Made by a program: the position numbers and the translations under genes. From Sorghum bicolor (lineage: Eukaryota > Streptophyta > Magnoliopsida > Poales > Poaceae), in contig NC_012879.2 of NCBI RefSeq assembly GCF_000003195.3, positions 26,686,949 through 26,750,948 of the forward strand: 64,000 nt of DNA, in the 5' to 3' direction. This document shows positions 58,572 through 64,000 of this stretch, one piece after another. A model generated the notes under the pieces. That model was given only the letters and a program-made list of their open reading frames with translations, made no database searches and had not been told where the DNA came from. Every line of letters begins with the position of its first letter. Position 1 is the stretch's first letter.

Positions 58572-60486
58572 AATACCCCCATACTTAGGCTTTTACTCAT
58601 CCTCAAGAAAACGATGGTTAAGAAAAATATCTGGGGTAAACATTTAAAACATTCTCTTTATAATTGTAGGGTGTTAAAAATCCACTGTGTATCATAGTCA
58701 GGGAAGTTTATGGTTAAAAGTAAAGATCCTTTCTTCTCAATCCTGTCATTTGGAGTTTTTGTATATTTTTGGAAGAAAGTTAGCATACCTTTTTATCCTC
58801 ATAGGTTCTCTCAGATCACTCATTATCTTTTATATATATCTCACTGAGGCTATTTTAATTTGCAAAAATTCTCAAGCATACTTACTTTGCATTTATTGCC
58901 TGATCAAAAGGGATCCAAGGAGGGGAATGTCATACTCTTAGATCAAAGACTTTGGAAATTAAAATCTTTGTCAACTCTTGCTGGCATATTGCTTATTAGA
59001 GGGACCATGGGCTATCATTTTCTTCTTTTCTTTTCTTTTTTTTAAGTGAATACTGAGGTATCCCTAATTCTACTGCCGGACACTTGTCTATTTTTCTGCG
59101 AGGTTGTCGAGCATTTGCTCCTTTTTATTTCCTCGAAATATCTTTATTTTTGCATAGCCCATGCCTCTAATGCAATAATACTTTGGAAGAGTGAATCTTT
59201 CTGAATAAATGTCTTGATCTTAGGAGCTTGATAAATCTCTCAACAAGGGTCTAACTCATTTTGAACAAACTCAATACAGAGTAGATAGCTTTTATAATCA
59301 TAATTAATATTTTCAGTTTTATCAGGCATATAAAACACTGAGGATGGTAGCTAGAATTTTGAAGATTTTGAAATAAATTCTCCAAGCAACAATGATATCA
59401 AGAATAAGAAACTCATACTCTACCATCTCACATTCCATACTGTCTTAAGTAACACAGGGTTTTAAAATGATTTTATAATAGTTATAAGTTTTAGGAAATA
59501 TCACAGAGTGAGATTAATCATGATTAGAAATATTTTAATCTTTTCAATTTATCATGTCGGAAACAATATTCTGCATAATCCAAGATATGTGTACGTGTAA
59601 AGTAAAGTGTGCAGAGTGTGTGCCTGAATCGTGGAGTGGTGTAGTCGGAGTGTGTTTGGCATGTCGCGGGATCTCCCCCATACTTGTTTTCTGCTTTCTT
59701 ACAAAAAATAAAGTAGAGACACACAAGACATAATAATAATAATAATACTCTTTATTAATCTTGAGGCATTTATTACAAAAGACTAGTAGCAAACTGACGA
59801 TAGAAGTAACAAACTGATGATAAGAATAAACCTAAATCGAATTTAAAGTTAGATGACTAAGATGCATTGCCTCAAGGTCTAATCTAGATAACTTAGCGGC
59901 GCTCTAATTCCTTGATCTTCTTGTTGGCACTGGCAAGATCCTGCCTAAGGCCTAGTATATTGGTATTGTGGTTAGAGAGCTGCCTAGTGAGGGAATTAAT
60001 CGAGGACTGGAGGTCTATGATAACTCTATCTAGTCTGCGAACATCCTCATCAATATCCATTATAGTCTTGCGACGCTTGGGAGGTGTCTCAAAAGCATTG
60101 AGAGCGTGCTTTGGGGCTGCCTTTGGAGGGATGAAACGGACTTTGGCTGCTCTAATCCCTTCAAAGTAAGGCCTTTCCTCCTCCGTAGTGTAGCGAATAC
60201 TGCTGATCTCACCACTCTGGTTGGTCTTGACTCCAACGACCCTCTAATTGCGTCTAGGTGGAAGGATCCTTGTGCCGGTTGGCACCTTGATGGTGGTCTT
60301 CGTCTTGGATGATGATCCTTTGAGGAGTAGGGGCTGTGGCGGTGCGGTGAGAACTGGTTGAGCATGGTAGGATTGGGCGGAGCTACGTTGGCGTAATGAC
60401 ATGGCTTCTAGCTGTCGCTCTGTGTTGGCCGGGATGAGAGCACGGGCATCTGGGTCCTCCACAGGCTCCATGTTGAGGTTGAAGGG
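58572..60486 (-). mobile_element. 3' internal region of minus-oriented Athila/Tat-like element
   Basis: Mostly non-coding (58572-59892), with the family's pyrimidine tract, GAGCATTTGCTC (59109) and GGACACTTGTCT (59078). The extra ORF at 59893-60471 follows. A plus-oriented LTR cuts it at 60487; the pol of the same element probably resumes at 62481. Confidence 0.75.
59893..60471 (-). pseudogene. Additional ORF downstream of pol, coiled-coil protein, one stop
   Basis: The frame starts MEPVEDPDARALIPANTERQ and runs 75 codons to a TAG at 60244. It continues in phase for about 116 codons (SSIRYTTEEERPYFEGIRAA; AFETPPKRRKTIMDIDED) to TAA at 59893. The C-terminal ~60 residues show heptads (DRVIIDLQSSINSLTRQL, LRQDLASANKKIKELERR), a likely coiled coil. 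PPKRRKT resembles a nuclear localisation signal. Athila/Tat elements often carry an extra ORF here; its role is unknown. Confidence 0.65.
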
Positions 60487-60703
60487 TGTTGACGGTCCTT
60501 AAGTACTAAAATTAATAATCAAATAAACATGAAAAAGGATCAATATGAAACAAACATCTAGAATTAGGGTTTTATCTGACAGAATTCCACGAGTTTTGGT
60601 GTTTATCTATTTCTGCAGGGGTTTATTAGAAAATATGGAGAGAAGTCCCACATGTCATGTTTACAACGAGATAATTACGTGCCGCGCAATTTTCCTCAAT
60701 CTA

Positions 60704-60716
60704 GAAGGATCCAGAA
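60704..60716 (+). promoter_or_regulatory. Heat-shock-element-like motif, one mismatch
   Basis: GAAGGATCCAGAA, about 190 bp before the TATA box. Confidence 0.35.
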
Positions 60717-60908
60717 GCCACGGGAACGAACGGGACGCGATTCGGGCTCGGGAGCTGGGCGGCCGCCCACCCCCCTTGGGCGCCCGCCCTGGCCAGGAAG
60801 CCAATCAGGACTCTGCTTCGGGACAGCTCTCCACCGACCTAAAGGATCAATCTAAACCATACAATCTATGTCGGTTTGATCCAATGGCTCACGTTCACTT
60901 GAGGGGAC

Positions 60909-60915
60909 TATAAAA
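60909..60915 (+). promoter_or_regulatory. TATA box of LTR promoter
   Basis: TATAAAA in the conserved GGACTATAAAACCAGACC context. Confidence 0.6.
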
Positions 60916-61942
60916 CCAGACCCCCTGGCCCCTGGAGGAGAGAGGAGAAATCATTATTCAGAGGTAGCCATCAAAGTTAGAGTTTAGATCTCTCTCCCAC
61001 AGAGAATTAGAATTAGCTACTCCCTAATCCTTCAAGTTTAGAGGTTGATTAGATAGCAATTAGAGAAGTAGAGCACTACGCTCTGGATTCGGATCTTCGG
61101 TAATAAAGATTAGTATTATTCATATCTTTCTCTAATTCCATTGTTCTAATTGCATTATGTCTCTAATTATTATGTTCTTAGTTTGCTCTAGTTCTATATT
61201 TGATATAGTTCTAATTGATAATGAGTTTATGTATAAGTTTGCAAAGCGCTTATCTCTTGTCACGAGGGAGTTAGGTGATAGATCACATGTGAGCGTGGTG
61301 CTTAGATGTTATTTATCTGCAAATGTATCCTATTGGCCGAGTCGTGTGGTAGTTCGCGATAGTGACAGCTTCGTTGATTCTTATATAGTCCACCCTCCGT
61401 TGATAGGACAGGCAGAACCGGTATTGTGGAGTAAGTCATGCGATGTTCTGATTTACTTTATCAATGTTCCTTATACATGAATGAAGAGTCTTTTATGCTA
61501 TATATGATCTTGTAGATAACTAGGGTAGATTATGACTTAGTAGTTAGTATTTAACTTAGAATCCATTCTCTAGCTAATCCGACATCACCTACATATATGA
61601 GGAGTAGTCTATTTTCTAATCGCTGTGTTATCTACCCATGAACTTATACTTTATTATCATTATCTTTATGGTTTACCCCCTGCTAAAGTAAGTGACTGTA
61701 TGACGAGTTTCTCATTAGTAATCATGTTCTAGCAAGTTTATCTCTAGTCTATGCCTTGATAGATTTTGCCCCTTTGATTTAATTCCATCTTCTTTAGATC
61801 CCTAGAGCAAAATTATAAATAACGATACCTGGAATACTTATCCTGGTGAAATGCTACAATGAGGTGTTTTATCTGTGCGCTTGCGGATAGAATAGATTAT
61901 TTTCTAGAGAGCCTTTACATTTATAAATACCTTTGTACACTC

Positions 61943-61959
61943 TGGCGCCATGCTAGGGA
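61943..61959 (+). promoter_or_regulatory. Variant primer-binding site
   Basis: TGGCGCCATGCTAGGGA matches the TGGCGCCGTTGCCGGGGA type at the ends but differs in the middle. Confidence 0.5.
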
Positions 61960-62480
61960 TGACAACCTAGTATCTAAGTGGTGTTAGCTAGTGTCAACAA
62001 AGGGGACGACTTCCCAATCATCGTGGCACTTCTCGGCCATTGGGGCAGCAAGGAACTAATCAAGCTCTAATTGAGGAAGAGAAGGCTTGGTGGTTTGGTG
62101 TTTGAAAACTGATGTCAGGGGTCAGTTTATATAGGGGTCAAAAAGTGCCTCTAGGGGTTGTTCGGGTTGCTCCCGTCGATGTGCGTGCGAAACTTTCCAT
62201 CGGAGGGATTATTCGGATTACCATAAGTGCATTTTCCATAACAGAGAAAATTGGGACCGAGGGGGAACAGGAGCTGGGTGCCCGCCCACCTGATCTGGGC
62301 GCCCGCCCTCTCTCTGGCCCCTCTATGGGCCTACTTTCTCGAGCGCGTTACTGGATGCAAAATTATTTAGAAAAATATATATATGACCCAAAAAACATTA
62401 GACTAAAAAGGTCGGGCTCTAATTCTCCATGGGAAGGTAAAAATGGACTATGTCTATTTCTTCTAATTCTTTATTGGGCT
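61960..62480. other. Unassigned LTR-like segment
   Basis: It contains a GTCAACA end-like word (61995), a TTTATATAGGGG TATA-like word (62128) and the family's GGGCGCCCGCCC box (62290), so it is probably a piece of a related LTR. I cannot place its boundaries. The open frame 62112-62495 has no recognisable features. Confidence 0.4.
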
Positions 62481-63354
62481 CTAAAAATAATTTAAGACGT
62501 TGACCATTACCTTGAATAACGTACCTTCATTATTTTGAAGTGTGATAGCTCCGTGGGATGATGAATTAATTACCTTGAATGGTCCTTCCCATTTGCTCCG
62601 GAGTTTTCCATGCCTGAAAAGCATCACCCTGGAATTAAAAAGTAATACCTTATCTCCGGGTGTGAACTCCTTCTTCTTGATTGTTTTGTCAAGCCACCTT
62701 TTGACTCTTTCTTTGTAGATCTTTGAGTTGTGATATGCCTTCTCTCGCCATTCTTCCAATTCTGATAGTTGCATTCTTCTATAATTTCCAGCAACATCTA
62801 GGTCCATATTCCATCTCTTTATGGCCCAGTGTGCTTTGAACTCTAGTTCAACAGGTAGATGGCAAGTCTTCCCGTACACCAATTGGTATGGAGACATTCC
62901 AATTGGGGTCTTGTATGCTGTCCAGTATGCCCAGAGTGCATCGGGTAACTTGTCTTTCCACGCTATTTCCCATTTCATTTACTGTCTTCTGAAGAATATT
63001 CTTGATTTGCTTGTTGGAAGTCTCTGCTTGGCCACTTGTCTGAGGATGATATGGGGTAGCGACGTTGTGACGGATTCCATGTTTTGATAGATATTGCTTG
63101 AAGCGTTTGTCGATGAAGTGTGCTCCTCCATCACTTATCACTACTCTGGGGACTCCAGATCTTGGAAATATAATTTCTTCAAACATCCTCTTTGAACTGA
63201 TATTGTCGGCATGCTTGCAAGGTAATGCCTCTACGCACTTAGAGACATAGTCAACTGCCACCAAGATGTACTCGCACTTCTTTGATGGAGGAAATGGTCC
63301 CATGTAGTCTATTCCCCATACATCAAAGAGCTCAATCTGAAGGTTGTTGGTGAG
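62481..63354 (-). pseudogene. Athila/Tat-like integrase, frameshifted and truncated
   Basis: From 63354 down: [18 protein letters not shown] and [10 protein letters not shown] give the two Asp residues, and [16 protein letters not shown] gives the Glu. A frameshift near 62975 moves the frame to [40 protein letters not shown] and KWEGPFKVI, ending at 62481. HLPVELE is typical of Athila/Tat integrases. It is probably the pol of the element whose 3' end is 57339-60486. The 5' side is cut by the LTR at 63355. Confidence 0.88.
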
Positions 63355-64000
63355 TGTAACACTCCTAGTGTTAGCTTGCATGTTAACCTTGAGCATTGCA
63401 TTAACATAAGCATCATCATGATCACTCATGAGCATCATACCATGATCACATGCCATTTGCTTTATACACTACATGATTAAATTGCTTGAGTGACTTGAAT
63501 TGAGTGTTTATAAGGGGTAGCCAATGCAAAGAATTGTACATTGTCCTCCAAAATACCTCAATCATGTTTATAATATCATTTGGAACAAAGTTCATGTTGA
63601 AGGTTTTGGCCAAAAATGCCCCTAAGTCATGGTTAACCCTAGAATGACCTTTTTGACCCTCCTAGACCTCCTTTCAAAGATGTTTTATGAAACTGGTGTT
63701 AGACATCTTGCATGTCTTTGACACCTGAAACAAAGTTGTAGAGAATTTCATAAGCTACAAAAGTTATGTTGATGAATTTTTATGAAAAAGCTTGGAACAC
63801 ATTCAAAAATTGCTCACAAGCCAAAAATTAGGGCTGATTTCACACTTAGCCGAATTTGGCTAAGTGTTGGATCGCGCAGTTTCGACCAAGGGATGTTTGG
63901 AGCTTTGTAGTTTGAAATCCAGACCGAGTTAGACTTTGATCTTGTAACCAAAGTTGTAGAGCTCGTGTAGCTCTGCCCAGAGGACCAAATCCCAGCCAAA
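63355..64000 (+). mobile_element. 5' end of a Tekay-like LTR (element 1 family), plus orientation, cut by window end
   Basis: It starts TGTAACACTCCTAGTGTTAG and is homologous along its whole length to the reverse complement of 11820-12470 and 22970-23620. GTGAG at 63350-63354 would be its target-site sequence. It inserted in the integrase pseudogene. Confidence 0.88.

Larger units (their letters stand above)
60487..61939 (+). mobile_element. 5' LTR, Athila/Tat-like family, plus orientation (about 1453 bp)
   Basis: It starts TGTTGACGGTCCTTAAG, shares the GGGCGCCCGCCC box and GGGGACTATAAAACCAGACC, and is followed by a primer-binding-site-like TGGCGCCATGCTAGGGA at 61943. The 3' edge (CTTTGTACA) is less certain because it does not match the ATCAACA end of other copies. 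It sits inside the minus-oriented element. Confidence 0.75.

Noticed and set aside
62112..62495. 127-codon frame near the right end
   Set aside because: It lies in LTR-like sequence with a TATA-like word and has no family motifs.
1..64000. CRISPR arrays, bacterial operons, tRNA or rRNA genes
   Set aside because: No spacer-repeat array was found and no tRNA cloverleaf or rRNA core was recognised; the sequence is plant repeat DNA.

Overview
This window looks like repeat-rich intergenic DNA from a large grass (Poaceae) nuclear genome. I see no ordinary host gene. Almost every base belongs to nested transposable elements: one En/Spm-type CACTA DNA transposon, several Ty3/gypsy elements with about 4-kb LTRs that encode an integrase chromodomain (Tekay/Del-like), a series of Ty3/gypsy elements with about 1.2-kb LTRs and Athila/Tat-type coding regions, and one solo LTR of another family. 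The grass assignment rests on this mixture and on the CCGGTGCTAAAGG subterminal repeats of the CACTA element. The species cannot be named from the sequence.

Layout: 1-4697 is one end of a CACTA element (direct repeats, an internally deleted transposase on the minus strand, an apparently intact spliced GRF zinc-finger gene, a roughly 400-bp-arm palindrome, a 100-N gap and a terminal CATTCTGTAGTAGTG). 4698-7358 is the 3' part of an Athila/Tat-like element with its LTR. 7359-8160 and 23626-23998 are two halves of an old Tekay-like LTR, split by full-length element 1 (8161-23620, target-site duplication ATGAG). 23999-25547 is a rearranged Athila/Tat-like 5' end. 25548-48893 is element 3, an old, badly broken Tekay-like element. 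A solo LTR (30253-32071, TSD ACCGG/ACCAG) and full-length element 2 (32122-46656, TSD GGCTT) have inserted into its gag. 48894-63354 is a stack of Athila/Tat-like pieces in both orientations. 63355-64000 is the 5' end of a further element-1-type LTR.

The most interesting content is an extra gene (called ORF0 here) between the 5' leader and gag of the Tekay-like elements. In element 2 it is an open 347-codon frame. Its first ATG starts a copy of the histone H3 tail (ARTRLTARKSTGG...), in which Lys9 is the only one of the usual modifiable lysines kept. It continues into a conserved globular region (PTLLWRVLSS), a long coiled coil and a strongly acidic tail. Elements 1 and 3 carry the same core and acidic tail without the H3-like head. 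The same elements encode an integrase with a C-terminal chromodomain-like segment, so one element carries both a putative H3-tail mimic and a putative histone-tail reader. Leader splice-site-like signals at matching positions in elements 1 and 2 suggest how ORF0 and gag could be expressed separately.

The gag-pol frames of all the retroelements are broken by nonsense changes and frameshifts, so none looks autonomous. Elements 1 and 2 keep both LTRs, primer-binding site, polypurine tract and target-site duplications.
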